Below are positions 7,508 to 16,775 of a stretch of DNA of 64,000 bases, piece after piece (the stretch's first letter is position 1; each line of letters begins with the position of its first letter). The notes beneath the pieces are model-generated. The model saw only the letters and a list, made by a program, of their open reading frames with translations, was not told the DNA's origin and searched no databases. A program made the translations under genes and the position numbers. The stretch is taken from NCBI RefSeq assembly GCF_042214795.1, contig NZ_CP090177.1:62001-126000 (forward strand), given 5' to 3'. The DNA comes from Arcobacter iocasae (lineage in GTDB: Bacteria > Campylobacterota > Campylobacteria > Campylobacterales > Arcobacteraceae).

Positions 7508-9790
7508 TTAGCTTAACAAGTCATTTATTACAGATTCTCTTTTTGTAGTCTCTATTCTTTTACAAGCACCCTTAAAAGCATCCTCTTCTCCTACGATATA
7601 ACACATGCTTTTAGCCCTAGTAATTGCTGTATATAATAGCTTTGTATTGTGCATAATATAGTGTGAGAAGCTCATTGGAATAAGGGCATTATCATACTCC
7701 ATACCTTGGGTTTTATGAATAGTTAAACAATAAGCAAGGGATAAAAGTGAATCTAAATCATCAAAGTCATAAAATACTACCATATCATCATTTGGATATA
7801 AAACAATACATTTGTTCTCATCAAAATCAAGTTTAATTATAAGTCCCAATTGTCCATTAAAAACTCTTCTTTCTAAATAATCACTAGAACCCGTTCTATA
7901 CATTTGCATAGTTTGTGCTCTCATATTTTCATTTTTTATATGAATTACTTTATCACTTAGTTTATATTCATAAAGTTTTGTTTGTTTTGACTCTTCCCTT
8001 GAGCTATTAAATACTTTTTGTAATTGAATATTTAGGTTCTCAGCACCTAACATTCCACCTTTCATAGGGGTAATTATTTGAAAAAGAATAAGCGCTTTTG
8101 ATATGTCTTTAGCCTTAATTAATTTGTAAAATTCTTTAATATATGCACTTGATATATTTAATATCAAACTTAATATCATCTCAGAATTTTGACCTCTTAA
8201 ATTTGAAAATTCTCCTTGCCCTAAAGAGTTTTTTGAAGCATAATAATTTGATATAGATACATCCATAAATTTAAAATCTTCATAATTTCCATTATATTCT
8301 GGCACATTTCCCTGTCTAATTTCATTTGCAATAACTGCAATTGCTTGGTTTTCATTTTGTCTATATATTTTCGTAAGCTTACAAATAGGTGCTAGTTCAT
8401 ATTTTATAGAATCACTTAATATATTTCCAGCACCAATAGCTGGTAACTGCCCATCATCTCCTACTATTATAAAAATAGTGTCTTGACCAATTTTTGAAAT
8501 GATTTGATAAAACATCACAGAATTTACCATTGAAGCTTCATCAAGTAATATTACTTTATAAGGGAAATGTTCATTCTCTTTATGTTTTACAAAAAGGGAT
8601 TGTATAGTTGAGCTATTATAGCCTGTAGTATCTGCTATTCTTTGAGAGGCAATACCACTTAAAGCAATAGCGATAATATCATCATAAGAGTTTATCTCTT
8701 GAAGAAGTTCAAGAATTGCCCTACTTGATGTTGATTTCCCTGTTCCTGCATAACCTATTAAAAATAGTGTTTTATGACCTTCATTTATAAGTTCTACTGC
8801 TTTTCTTTGCTCTGGACTTAAAGTAAAACCTAAAGTTTTCTCTTTTTTATCTAAATATTCAGTTATATTTGAAACTATTTTTTTCAAATACATATCATTT
8901 TCTCTAGCTTTAAAAAACTCTAAAACCCTTTTTTCTGCAAAATATAACATAGATGGAGCATATCTATTCTCTTTTGTTTTATAAATATCTTCATCAAGTT
9001 CCATTTTTGCTATTGCATTTTCATATAACATCTCTTCATTTTGGAATCTCAAAGCTTCATCTAATAATCTAAAAAGATGATACTTATCTATTGAAGAGTT
9101 TCCATTATTATCACAATACTCTCTTAATGTATAATTTAAACAAGCCATAATTCTAAAATCTGATCTTTCATCTATTCCTAAGGCTTTTGCTATTTCATCA
9201 GCTCTTTTAAATCCTATACCTTTTATACGAATCAATACATATGGATTTTCTTTAATCACTTCAATTAGATTTTCTACTTCACTAAACTCTGAGTAAATCT
9301 TTGTAATAAGATTTGATGTAACTCCAAACTTTGATAAAAAAGAACCAAGTTCTCTTAAGTGTTTAAACTTTTGCCATGATGATTTTATAGTTGTTAGTTT
9401 TTTCTCTCTTATCCCTTTGAAGTTTAAAAGCTCTTCTGGCTTGTTATTTAAAACTTCTACAAGTTCTTCTTCTGAGTACTTTTCCAAGAGTTCTAAGGCT
9501 ACTTTTCGCCCTATTCCTTTAACTATTTTTGTTAAAAAGAAATAAAGTTCTTGCTCTTTTAATTCTAAAGTATCAAAGGCAAATTGGATTCCATATTTTT
9601 TGTGAGTGACCCAATTACCCGTTAAAACAATATTTTCACCAACAATTTTTTCAATATCAGTATCAAAATATGTTCCACATATCTTTTGGTCATTATCCAA
9701 TACTGCTATACAAAACCCCGTATCTTTATTCGAAAATAGTACTTTTTTTAATATTCCTGAAAGTTTAAAACTTTTATTCTCATCCTGCAT
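7508..9790 (-). CDS. recD2: RecD2-like ATP-dependent DNA helicase (SF1B)
   Basis: Superfamily 1 5'-3' DNA helicase of 760 residues. An N-terminal OB-like domain is followed by tandem helix-hairpin-helix elements (VKGIGRKVALELL, NPYVLIRIKGIGFKRADEIA), as in RecD2. Walker A is LIGYAGTGKSTSS (about residue 345) and Walker B is VILLDEASMV. GDDGQLPAIGAG matches motif III, and the C-terminal UvrD_C_2 region contains LTIHKTQGMEYD and LLYTAITRAK. No recB or recC lies nearby, consistent with the stand-alone RecD2 class. The C-terminal half carries a long insertion around residues 510-560. It starts one base inside the end of the upstream small gene. Confidence 0.87.
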   Translation of the reverse strand: MQDENKSFKLSGILKKVLFSNKDTGFCIAVLDNDQKICGTYFDTDIEKIVGENIVLTGNWVTHKKYGIQFAFDTLELKEQELYFFLTKIVKGIGRKVALELLEKYSEEELVEVLNNKPEELLNFKGIREKKLTTIKSSWQKFKHLRELGSFLSKFGVTSNLITKIYSEFSEVENLIEVIKENPYVLIRIKGIGFKRADEIAKALGIDERSDFRIMACLNYTLREYCDNNGNSSIDKYHLFRLLDEALRFQNEEMLYENAIAKMELDEDIYKTKENRYAPSMLYFAEKRVLEFFKARENDMYLKKIVSNITEYLDKKEKTLGFTLSPEQRKAVELINEGHKTLFLIGYAGTGKSTSSRAILELLQEINSYDDIIAIALSGIASQRIADTTGYNSSTIQSLFVKHKENEHFPYKVILLDEASMVNSVMFYQIISKIGQDTIFIIVGDDGQLPAIGAGNILSDSIKYELAPICKLTKIYRQNENQAIAVIANEIRQGNVPEYNGNYEDFKFMDVSISNYYASKNSLGQGEFSNLRGQNSEMILSLILNISSAYIKEFYKLIKAKDISKALILFQIITPMKGGMLGAENLNIQLQKVFNSSREESKQTKLYEYKLSDKVIHIKNENMRAQTMQMYRTGSSDYLERRVFNGQLGLIIKLDFDENKCIVLYPNDDMVVFYDFDDLDSLLSLAYCLTIHKTQGMEYDNALIPMSFSHYIMHNTKLLYTAITRAKSMCYIVGEEDAFKGACKRIETTKRESVINDLLS

Positions 9791-10146
9791 TAATATCCAT
9801 CATCAAATTTTTTATGTTTATGTTTGTCTTTTTTATAAGCATTTTGGTTTTTATCTTTTTGAAGTAAATTTGCCTCTTTTAAAAGTCTGTTTTTCTCTTC
9901 TTCAAAATCATCGCTATGATTTTCCAAATATAAAAGCGTCAAATCTATAAATTTTTTTAGACTAAGTAAATAAGCAGAAGTTAATTCTACTTTTTTTACT
10001 CTTTTAGTATCTTCAAAGTTTTTTAATGTTCTTTGTTTAAAAATCTCAAAATCAAAATCTTCTAGTTTTAGTAGGGAAACAGTTCTAGTAAAAAATTTTT
10101 CTAAAACTCTTATATATCTTATTCTTAGTTGTTTGTCGTGTATCAT
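9790..10146 (-). CDS. Small helical protein of unknown function
   Basis: 118 residues, not recognised. The chain is predicted almost entirely helical, with a basic N-terminus (KQLRIRYIRVLEKFF), a central leucine-rich helix (SAYLLSLKKFIDLTLLYL) and a strongly basic, lysine/histidine-rich tail (KKDKHKHKKFDDGY). No signal peptide or convincing membrane span. It is squeezed between the ArsC-like gene and the RecD2-like helicase with one-base overlaps on both sides (TAATG type), so translation is probably coupled. The basic tail could bind nucleic acid, which would fit the helicase neighbour, but that is inference. Confidence 0.7.
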   Translation of the reverse strand: MIHDKQLRIRYIRVLEKFFTRTVSLLKLEDFDFEIFKQRTLKNFEDTKRVKKVELTSAYLLSLKKFIDLTLLYLENHSDDFEEEKNRLLKEANLLQKDKNQNAYKKDKHKHKKFDDGY

Positions 10147-10493
10147 TAAAACAATTCATTTATTTTTTCTAAAGGTCTTGCAATAACAGCACTCCCATCT
10201 TTTATAATAATTGGTCTTTCAATTAGTTTTGGATTAGTTATCATTGCTTCGATTAACTTTTCTTCATCATTTTCATCTTTTAAATTCAATTCTTTGTAAA
10301 TATCTTCTTTTGTTCTCATTAGTTCTCTAGCACTCATACCTAGCATTTGAAGAACTTCTTTCATATCTTCTTTTGTTAGTTTTGCATCTAAATATTTAAT
10401 AACACCTAAAGCTATTTTCTTCTCTTGTAAAAAATTTAAAGCATCCCTTGATTTTGAGCATCTAGGATTGTGCCAAATAGTTATTTCTTCCAT
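10146..10493 (-). CDS. arsC: ArsC/Spx-family reductase (arsenate reductase-like)
   Basis: Thioredoxin-fold protein of 115 residues. The active-site segment IWHNPRCSKSRDALNFL has the single catalytic cysteine of the ArsC family followed by a serine, arginine pair, and the C-terminal IERPIIIKDGSAVIARP matches the conserved 'RP.v......vgRp' region. This corresponds to glutaredoxin-coupled arsenate reductases of the YffB/ArsC type. No arsenite exporter or ArsR regulator is adjacent, so a role in arsenate resistance is not supported by context. It leads the operon with the small helical gene and RecD2, behind an extended -10 promoter. Confidence 0.8.
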   Translation of the reverse strand: MEEITIWHNPRCSKSRDALNFLQEKKIALGVIKYLDAKLTKEDMKEVLQMLGMSARELMRTKEDIYKELNLKDENDEEKLIEAMITNPKLIERPIIIKDGSAVIARPLEKINELF

Positions 10494-10522
10494 GGTATCT
10501 CTCCTATTATTATTTTTACTTT

Positions 10523-10531
10523 ATTATACCA
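10523..10531 (-). promoter_or_regulatory. Extended -10 promoter box of the arsC-recD2 unit
   Basis: On the minus strand TGGTATAAT, an extended -10 element, lies 30 bases upstream of the ATG at 10493. The gene has a strong AGGAG site. No good -35 box is seen, which is usual in this group. Confidence 0.55.
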
Positions 10532-10571
10532 AAAAAGATTTATGATTTAATTTTATGATATACTTTGTAGT

Positions 10572-12935
10572 ATGTTAGTCTCTACAAATACACAACTTAA
10601 TATACTAGTAGCAAATAGTACAAACAAAGTCTTAAAAGAGGTTTTGAAAGAAGCTGATGTTAAAACTTTGATAACTAGTCAAAATAAAGACTTAAATGTT
10701 TCTACCTTATTAAAAAGTCTTTTTAGTAATATCCAAAATAATTCAAAATCAAATGAGACCATATTAAACTTACTAAAAAATTCAAATTTGAATAAAGATT
10801 TAGGTTCCTTTACCTCAAATTTACAATCTCTTGTAAAAGCTCTACCAGATGATAAAAGCACTGAACAATTAAAAACATTTTTACAAAAATTTTCAATCAC
10901 ACCAGAACAAACCACATCAAAAGAAGTAAAAGAACAAATACAAAAAAGTGGTATATTTTTAGAATCAAAACTTTTAAATCAAGCAACTAATCCAAACAAT
11001 AAAAATGAAAATAGCCTATTAAATGATATGAAAGCTGTTTTGCTTAAAACAAAAGCCCAACTAGAAGCACAAATTAGCACCCAAAGTAAAACACAAGTCT
11101 CTAATCAAAAAGTTGAAACCACACCACAAAACAGTAATCAAGCTATTACACAAAGTGTTAGTAAAGAAAATATCAATATTCCTGAAACATTAAAACAAAT
11201 AGACAAACTTTTAATTCAGATAAAAAACCTTGAAACTCCTAATATAAAAGAACAAGTTGTAAAACCTAATATAAGTAATGAATCAAAAACAACACAACAA
11301 GTAAGTCAACAAACAACTACAACAAGTGCTCAAAGTATCAAAAGCGATTCTATTTTATTAAATGACATCAAAAATATTTTAACTAAAGTTCAAGCTCAAC
11401 TTCAAGGGCAAGTCTCTAATCAAAAAGTAGAAAACACACTACAAAACAGTAATCAAGCTATTACTCAAAGTGTTAGTAAAGAAAATATCAATATTCCTGA
11501 AACATTAAAACAAATAGACAAACTTTTAATTCAGATAAAAAACCTTGAAACTCCTAATATAAAAGAACAAGTTGTAAAACCTAATATAAGTAATGAATCA
11601 AAAACAACACAACAAGTAAGTCAACAAACAACTACAACAAGTGCTCAAAGTATCAAAAGCGATTCTATTTTATTAAATGACATCAAAAATATTTTAACTA
11701 AAGTTCAAGCTCAACTTCAAGGGCAAGTCTCTAATCAAAAAGTAGAAAACACACTACAAAACAGTAATCAAGCTATTACTCAAAGTGTTAGTAAAGAAAA
11801 TATCAATATTCCCCAAACACTTAAACAAATAGACAAACTTTTAGTTCAGATAAAAAACCTTGAAATGCCTAATATAAAAGAACAAGTTGTAAAACCTAAT
11901 ATAACTAATGAATCAAAACCAACACAGCAAATAAGTCAACAAACAACTACAACAACTAATCAAAGTATTAAAAGTGATTCTCCTTTATTAACTGACATAA
12001 AAAATATCTTAACTAAAGTGCAAGCTCAACTTCAAGGGCAAGTCTCTAATGAAAAAACACAAAGTACTGTTGATAATCCTTCAAAACAAGTAGAAACAAC
12101 TCCCCAAGGAAAAGAGCAACAAATAAAAAGCACTGTTCAAAGTACTTCTCAGCTTCTACAAATGAAAGTACAACTAAAAGAAGAAGCCAAACCACAAGCT
12201 CAAAACTCAATCAAAGAAAATATAAATGTCAAAGATACTTTAAAACAAATTGATAAAATATTAACTGATATAAAAAAAATAGACCTGCAAAACCCAAAAG
12301 ATGCAGCTGTAAAAATTGCCACAAATTTAGATGCAAAAACAGCTCTTCAATCAAATACTTTCTCAATAAAAACTGACTCACCTGTTTTTAATGATATAAA
12401 AACAGTTTTATCAAAAGTACAAGCACAACTTCAAAATCAAATTCAGAATCAATCAAAAGATATTGATGAAATAAAACCCCATATTTCTAAAGATGCTGAT
12501 CCAAAAGAGATATTAAAACATGTAGATAAACTTTTGACCCAAATTGATTATCACCAACTTTATTCAATCGCGAACTCTTCAAATAATGTATATGTTCCTT
12601 TTTTGTGGGATTTACTTGAAGATGGTTCAATTGATATAAAAAAAGCCAATGATGAAAAGTTTTACTGCTTGATTGATTTAACACTAAAAGACTTAGGAAA
12701 AATAAATTTACATCTTTATTTATATGAAGATGATAAACTAGATATTTCTGTTTTTGTGGAAAAAGAAGATACAAAACAATTAATAAGACAAAAAGCAACA
12801 AGTTTGAGACGAGAGTTAAATGGTACAGGTATAAGTGTGATTGGATTGAACATACATACATTAAAAGAAGATACAAAACAAAATTTTTATAAACAAGATG
12901 ATGATTTTGATTTTGGTGTAAATATCAAGGTTTAA
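10572..12935 (+). CDS. fliK: Flagellar hook-length control protein, FliK-like, with internal repeats
   Basis: 787 residues, strongly polar and rich in Q, N, K, S and T, with a low-complexity middle and a compact C-terminal domain (about residues 675-760). The segment LGKINLHLYLYEDDKLDISVFVEKED...LRRELNGTGISVIGLNI fits the FliK C-terminal (Flg_hook) fold, which contacts FlhB to switch export from hook to filament subunits. The N-terminal part acts as an exported ruler in known FliK proteins. Three 105-residue repeats occupy about residues 175-490, and degenerate relatives lie on each side. The FlhB-related gene follows after one base, which supports the assignment. No Shine-Dalgarno sequence is obvious before the ATG. 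Confidence 0.78.
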   Translation: MLVSTNTQLNILVANSTNKVLKEVLKEADVKTLITSQNKDLNVSTLLKSLFSNIQNNSKSNETILNLLKNSNLNKDLGSFTSNLQSLVKALPDDKSTEQLKTFLQKFSITPEQTTSKEVKEQIQKSGIFLESKLLNQATNPNNKNENSLLNDMKAVLLKTKAQLEAQISTQSKTQVSNQKVETTPQNSNQAITQSVSKENINIPETLKQIDKLLIQIKNLETPNIKEQVVKPNISNESKTTQQVSQQTTTTSAQSIKSDSILLNDIKNILTKVQAQLQGQVSNQKVENTLQNSNQAITQSVSKENINIPETLKQIDKLLIQIKNLETPNIKEQVVKPNISNESKTTQQVSQQTTTTSAQSIKSDSILLNDIKNILTKVQAQLQGQVSNQKVENTLQNSNQAITQSVSKENINIPQTLKQIDKLLVQIKNLEMPNIKEQVVKPNITNESKPTQQISQQTTTTTNQSIKSDSPLLTDIKNILTKVQAQLQGQVSNEKTQSTVDNPSKQVETTPQGKEQQIKSTVQSTSQLLQMKVQLKEEAKPQAQNSIKENINVKDTLKQIDKILTDIKKIDLQNPKDAAVKIATNLDAKTALQSNTFSIKTDSPVFNDIKTVLSKVQAQLQNQIQNQSKDIDEIKPHISKDADPKEILKHVDKLLTQIDYHQLYSIANSSNNVYVPFLWDLLEDGSIDIKKANDEKFYCLIDLTLKDLGKINLHLYLYEDDKLDISVFVEKEDTKQLIRQKATSLRRELNGTGISVIGLNIHTLKEDTKQNFYKQDDDFDFGVNIKV
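11094..12038 (+). repeat. Three in-frame tandem repeats of 315 bp (105 codons) inside fliK
   Basis: Unit starts marked by CAAGTCTCTAAT fall at 11094, 11409 and 11724, with a fourth start at 12039 that soon diverges. The period is exactly 315 bp. Units 1 and 2 are nearly identical at the DNA level, and unit 3 has scattered substitutions. The period is a multiple of three, so copy-number change would keep the frame. Confidence 0.93.
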
Positions 12936-12936
12936 A

Positions 12937-13212
12937 ATGGATGAACAAAAGAAAATATTAAAAGTCGCAGCTTTAAAATATAATATACAAGATGATACTG
13001 CACCAAAAGTTGTAGCAAAAGGAAGCGGTGAACTTGCATCTAATATTATAAAAATAGCAAAAGAGAATAATATTCCCATAAAAAAAGATGAAGATTTAGT
13101 TGAACTTTTAACAAAACTAGATGTAAATCAACAAATTCCAAATAACTTATATAAAGCAGTTGCAGAAGTTTTTGCTTTTATTTATGACTTGTCAAAGCAA
13201 AATAAAAACTAA
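12937..13212 (+). CDS. fhlB: FhlB, FlhB C-terminal-domain paralogue
   Basis: 91 residues equivalent to the cytoplasmic autocleavage domain of FlhB/YscU/EscU without the membrane part. Typical segments are AALKYNIQDDTAPKVVAKGSG and ENNIPIKKDEDLVELLTKLDVNQQIPNNLYKAVAEVFAFIYDL, which match the FlhB export-switch domain after the NPTH site. The NPTH cleavage motif itself is not present, as expected of FhlB. It probably joins the flagellar export gate and interacts with FliK, encoded one base upstream, in timing the switch to late substrates. Confidence 0.87.
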   Translation: MDEQKKILKVAALKYNIQDDTAPKVVAKGSGELASNIIKIAKENNIPIKKDEDLVELLTKLDVNQQIPNNLYKAVAEVFAFIYDLSKQNKN

Positions 13213-13277
13213 TGATATCCTAGTATAAGACTATTTATAATATAATCAGCAAAAAATATAATAAGACTGCTAATTAA

Positions 13278-13718
13278 ATGAAAAATATACTATTACACAA
13301 TCCTTACTTTATATTCTTTTTAGGAATTTTTACAGTCTTTGTAAATATTATTTCATCTGTGCATTTTTTCCCTATTTTAATGGCAGGTATAATTTTTTTA
13401 GCCTTTTTAAAATCTATTAAATATCAATATTATTACTCTTTAACATATTTGATAATAGTTTTTTTATTTATAGAATACAATAATGGTTTTTTGCCATTTT
13501 CTTTTACCTTTCTATCACTATTTATATATACTTTTATCTTGCCAAGTTTAAATAGAGTTATTTCCTTGCATAACTTAAATAATTACATTTATATATTAAC
13601 TTTTTATATAGGTGTTCTTTTAGTTTGGTTTTTTTCTAATGATTTAAATTTTAACTTAGTTAGATATGTTATATTAAATATTGTGATTGATTTCTTAATT
13701 TACGGACTATTTCTATGA
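13278..13718 (+). CDS. mreD: MreD-like integral membrane protein
   Basis: 146 residues, with five likely membrane helices and very few charged residues, the size and topology of MreD, the membrane partner of MreB/MreC in the elongasome. Sequence motifs are weak, so the call rests on topology and on the ATGA overlap (4 bases) with the following PBP2 gene, a pairing usual for rod-shape operons. A TATAAT-like box lies at about 13240-13250. Confidence 0.65.
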   Translation: MKNILLHNPYFIFFLGIFTVFVNIISSVHFFPILMAGIIFLAFLKSIKYQYYYSLTYLIIVFLFIEYNNGFLPFSFTFLSLFIYTFILPSLNRVISLHNLNNYIYILTFYIGVLLVWFFSNDLNFNLVRYVILNIVIDFLIYGLFL

Positions 13719-15499
13719 AAAAACGGCTCAATTTAATTCTTATCTTTATTGGTATTGTATGCTTACTTTTAGTATATAGATTATATTATTTAAGTATAAA
13801 ATCAAATACATATTATGAACAACTATCAAAACAAAACTACATAAAAAAAGTTTATCAAGCACCTTCACGAGGACTTATCAAAGATAGAAATGGAGTTGCC
13901 CTAGCTATCAATGAACTTGGATTTTCACTAAGTATTAAACCACACTTGCGTTCATATAAAAATAAACATATCTTAGAAGAACTAGTTAATACAATAGTTA
14001 CATATTTTCCAGATTTTGAAAAAGACAAATTAATCAAAAAGTACAATAAGTTAGATTCTCCTTATAAACACGATTTTGTTAAGATTATTGATTATATAGC
14101 TTATGACAAATTTTTTGATAAATATACTGTTTTTAACTCATTAGATAATTTAAAAGTAGAATCAGCAGTAAAAAGAAACTACCCTTTTAAAAAAGTTGCA
14201 GCACACATTATTGGATATGTTGGAAAAGCTTCTAGAAAAGATATTGATGGTAATCCTATTTCTAGATATAGTGGAATAATTGGTAAAAATGGTTTAGAAA
14301 AGTATTATAACAATATTTTACAAGGTCAACTTGGATATAAAAAAGTAAAAGTAAATGCCCTAAATAAAGAACTTGAAGTATTAGAAGAAAAAGATGTAAC
14401 AATTGATAATAATATCACTACAACTATTGATATTAAACTTGAACAATACATTCATGATATTTTTGATCAAAAAGCTGGTGCAGTAATTGTAATGAATGTA
14501 AATAATGGTGAGATATTAGCAGCTGCTTCTTTTCCAGAGTTTGATAATAATGTATTTGTAAATGGGATTTCATATAAAGAGTGGGATGATTTACAAAATG
14601 ATATCAATAAACCATTTACAAATAAGATTACAAATGGTATGTATCCTCCAGGAAGTGTCTGGAAAATGGGTGTAGCTTTAGGCTTGTTGGAAAATGGAAT
14701 AAGTAGGAATTTCAAAGTAAATTGTACAGGAACATATGAATTTGCAAATAGAAAATTTAGATGTTGGAAGAAAGATGGACATGGAATAGTTGATTTTATT
14801 AAAGCTATTAGAGAAAGTTGTGATGATTTTTTCTATAAAGCTAGTCAAAAAGTGGGTATAAATAAGATTAGTGAAACAATGGCAAAATTTGGATTTGGGG
14901 AAAAAACAGGTGTTGACCAAATGTATGAATTCATTGGAATCAATCCAAATGAAGCTTGGAAAAGAAAAAAATACAATAGAGCTTGGTTTACAGGTGAAAC
15001 ACTTATTTCCTCTATTGGACAAGGCTCTGTACTTGTAACACCTATGCAAATTGCAAGATATACTTCTTTTTTAGCAACTGATAGATTAGCTACTCCTCAT
15101 TTCTATAAAGATGCTTATGAAGAACCTAAAAAAATAGATATTGACCCAGAAAACTTAAAACTTGTACAAAGAGGTATGTATGAAGTTGCAAATGATAAAC
15201 ATGGAACTGCTTATTGGCACTTAAGAGGTATAAATCCTAAAATAAAAGTTGCTGCAAAAACTGGAACTGCTCAAGTTATTGGAATAGATCAAGATGTTAA
15301 AAAAAGAGTTCATGAAAAGGACTTAGAATATTTAAAAAGATCCCATGCTTGGTTGACGACATATGGACCTTTTAATAATCCTCAATATGCTGTGACAATA
15401 TTAGTAGAACACGGTGGACATGGTGGAAGTGCAGCAGGAGAAATTACAACTAAAATATATAATAAATTAATAGAATTAGGTTACATAAAAGTAAACTAA
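13715..15499 (+). CDS. mrdA: Penicillin-binding protein 2, peptidoglycan transpeptidase MrdA
   Basis: Cell-elongation transpeptidase of 594 residues. One N-terminal membrane helix (residues 5-25) is followed by the PBP dimerisation domain (APSRGLIKDRNGVALAIN), then the transpeptidase domain. The catalytic SxxK motif is in YPPGSVWKMG (about residue 318), the SxN-equivalent is RESCDDFFY, and the third motif is KTGTAQV (about residue 518). The C-terminus includes SHAWLTTYGPFNNPQYAVTILVEHGGHGG, typical of PBP2. Its start overlaps the MreD-like gene by four bases. In SxxK the usual T/F pair is replaced by V/W. It ends 3 bases from the convergent chemoreceptor gene. Confidence 0.93.
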   Translation: MKKRLNLILIFIGIVCLLLVYRLYYLSIKSNTYYEQLSKQNYIKKVYQAPSRGLIKDRNGVALAINELGFSLSIKPHLRSYKNKHILEELVNTIVTYFPDFEKDKLIKKYNKLDSPYKHDFVKIIDYIAYDKFFDKYTVFNSLDNLKVESAVKRNYPFKKVAAHIIGYVGKASRKDIDGNPISRYSGIIGKNGLEKYYNNILQGQLGYKKVKVNALNKELEVLEEKDVTIDNNITTTIDIKLEQYIHDIFDQKAGAVIVMNVNNGEILAAASFPEFDNNVFVNGISYKEWDDLQNDINKPFTNKITNGMYPPGSVWKMGVALGLLENGISRNFKVNCTGTYEFANRKFRCWKKDGHGIVDFIKAIRESCDDFFYKASQKVGINKISETMAKFGFGEKTGVDQMYEFIGINPNEAWKRKKYNRAWFTGETLISSIGQGSVLVTPMQIARYTSFLATDRLATPHFYKDAYEEPKKIDIDPENLKLVQRGMYEVANDKHGTAYWHLRGINPKIKVAAKTGTAQVIGIDQDVKKRVHEKDLEYLKRSHAWLTTYGPFNNPQYAVTILVEHGGHGGSAAGEITTKIYNKLIELGYIKVN

Positions 15500-15501
15500 T
15501 T

Positions 15502-16758
15502 CTAAATAGACTTCATCTTAGCTAGCTCTTTTCCTATAAACTCTTTTTCATTTGCTTTTGAAACAATCAACTTAGAAATTTCATCTGTAATCATTGCCAT
15601 ATTATTAGTTTTAGATGCAATATTAGCATTTTCTTGGGTTTGTCTATCAAGTAAATTTACCGCATGATTAATTTGTTCAATTCCTAATAATTGTTCCCTT
15701 GATGCAGTTTCAATATCAGAAATAAGTTCAGTTGTTTGTGATACATTGTTATATAATAACTTATAACCATTTTTCATCTCATCTGCAATACTTTTCCCAT
15801 AATTTGCTTTTAAATTTGCACTTTCTACTATCTTTTTTATCTCTTTAGCAGCTTCTGCACTTCTTGAAGCTAAGTTTCGCACTTCTGCAGCAACAACAGC
15901 AAAACCTTTTCCTGCTTCTCCAGCAGTTGCCGCTTCTACTGCTGCATTTAATGATAAAATATTTGTTTGAAATGCTATTTGATCAATTATTGTGATTGCC
16001 TCATTTATTGAACTTACTTGTGTATTAATTTCATCCATAGCAATTGTTGTTTTATTTGCTAGTTCTTCACCAACATGAACAGAGCTAGTAACTTCATTTG
16101 AGAACTCTGACATTTTTACTATAGTTTCAGTATTTAACCTAATATTTCCAGTTATTTCTTCAATTGCAGCAGCTGTTTCTTCTATACTTGCAGCTGCACT
16201 TGTTGAACTTTCATTTAATTTTTGAACACTATCAAGCAGCTGATTAGAAGTATAATCTAAGGTTAAACCATTTGATTTATTCTCATATAAAATTTGAGAA
16301 ATCAAATCTGTAACATTATTTAGTGCCAAAATCAACTCCCCACTTTCATTCTCAATTTTACTAGTAAAATCTAATTTTGAATACTTATCCAATACATAGG
16401 TTATTTTGTGAAGATCTGAACCTAACATATCATGAAGCTTATCTACAAGATTATTTATTGTTTTTGCTATGTAGTTTAACTTTTTATTAGAAGTATTTGT
16501 ATAATGAATTTTATCTGAGATATATCCATCTGATAATTTTTCTGCAATTAACATAATCTCACCAAAAACTAAAAGTTCATCTTGATTTTTTCTACACATT
16601 TTTTCACTTATAACAGATAATTTATCTATTATTTTTTGATTAAATCCTGATGATTTGTAATCTATCTTTGGTAAAGAATTTATTTCACCATCAACAAACT
16701 TTTCAAAATTATCAAAAATTTCTAATATTTTATTTTCACTTGTCTTATTAAAAAACAT
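15502..16758 (-). CDS. Soluble methyl-accepting chemotaxis protein without membrane helices
   Basis: Chemoreceptor of 418 residues consisting of HAMP-like modules (about residues 1-165) followed by an MCP signalling domain. The hairpin tip carries IDQIAFQTNILSLNAAVEAATAGEAGKGFAVVA, the CheA/CheW-binding signature, and methylation helices flank it (for example SIEETAAAIEEI). No hydrophobic span, signal peptide or ligand domain exists, so sensing must come from a partner. That partner is probably the PAS protein encoded just upstream (17-base gap). The architecture resembles the C-terminal two-thirds of the receptor at 19087-20994. This fits a split energy-taxis receptor such as CetA/CetB, though CetA is membrane-bound. 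Confidence 0.87.
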   Translation of the reverse strand: MFFNKTSENKILEIFDNFEKFVDGEINSLPKIDYKSSGFNQKIIDKLSVISEKMCRKNQDELLVFGEIMLIAEKLSDGYISDKIHYTNTSNKKLNYIAKTINNLVDKLHDMLGSDLHKITYVLDKYSKLDFTSKIENESGELILALNNVTDLISQILYENKSNGLTLDYTSNQLLDSVQKLNESSTSAAASIEETAAAIEEITGNIRLNTETIVKMSEFSNEVTSSVHVGEELANKTTIAMDEINTQVSSINEAITIIDQIAFQTNILSLNAAVEAATAGEAGKGFAVVAAEVRNLASRSAEAAKEIKKIVESANLKANYGKSIADEMKNGYKLLYNNVSQTTELISDIETASREQLLGIEQINHAVNLLDRQTQENANIASKTNNMAMITDEISKLIVSKANEKEFIGKELAKMKSI

Positions 16759-16775
16759 ATTATTGAAACCTTCTT

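Noticed and set aside
11094..12038. Regularly repeated DNA that could be mistaken for a CRISPR array.
   Set aside because: The repeat unit is 315 bp, in frame, and nearly the whole unit is conserved with no unique spacers. It encodes protein repeats of the FliK-like protein. No cas genes are near.
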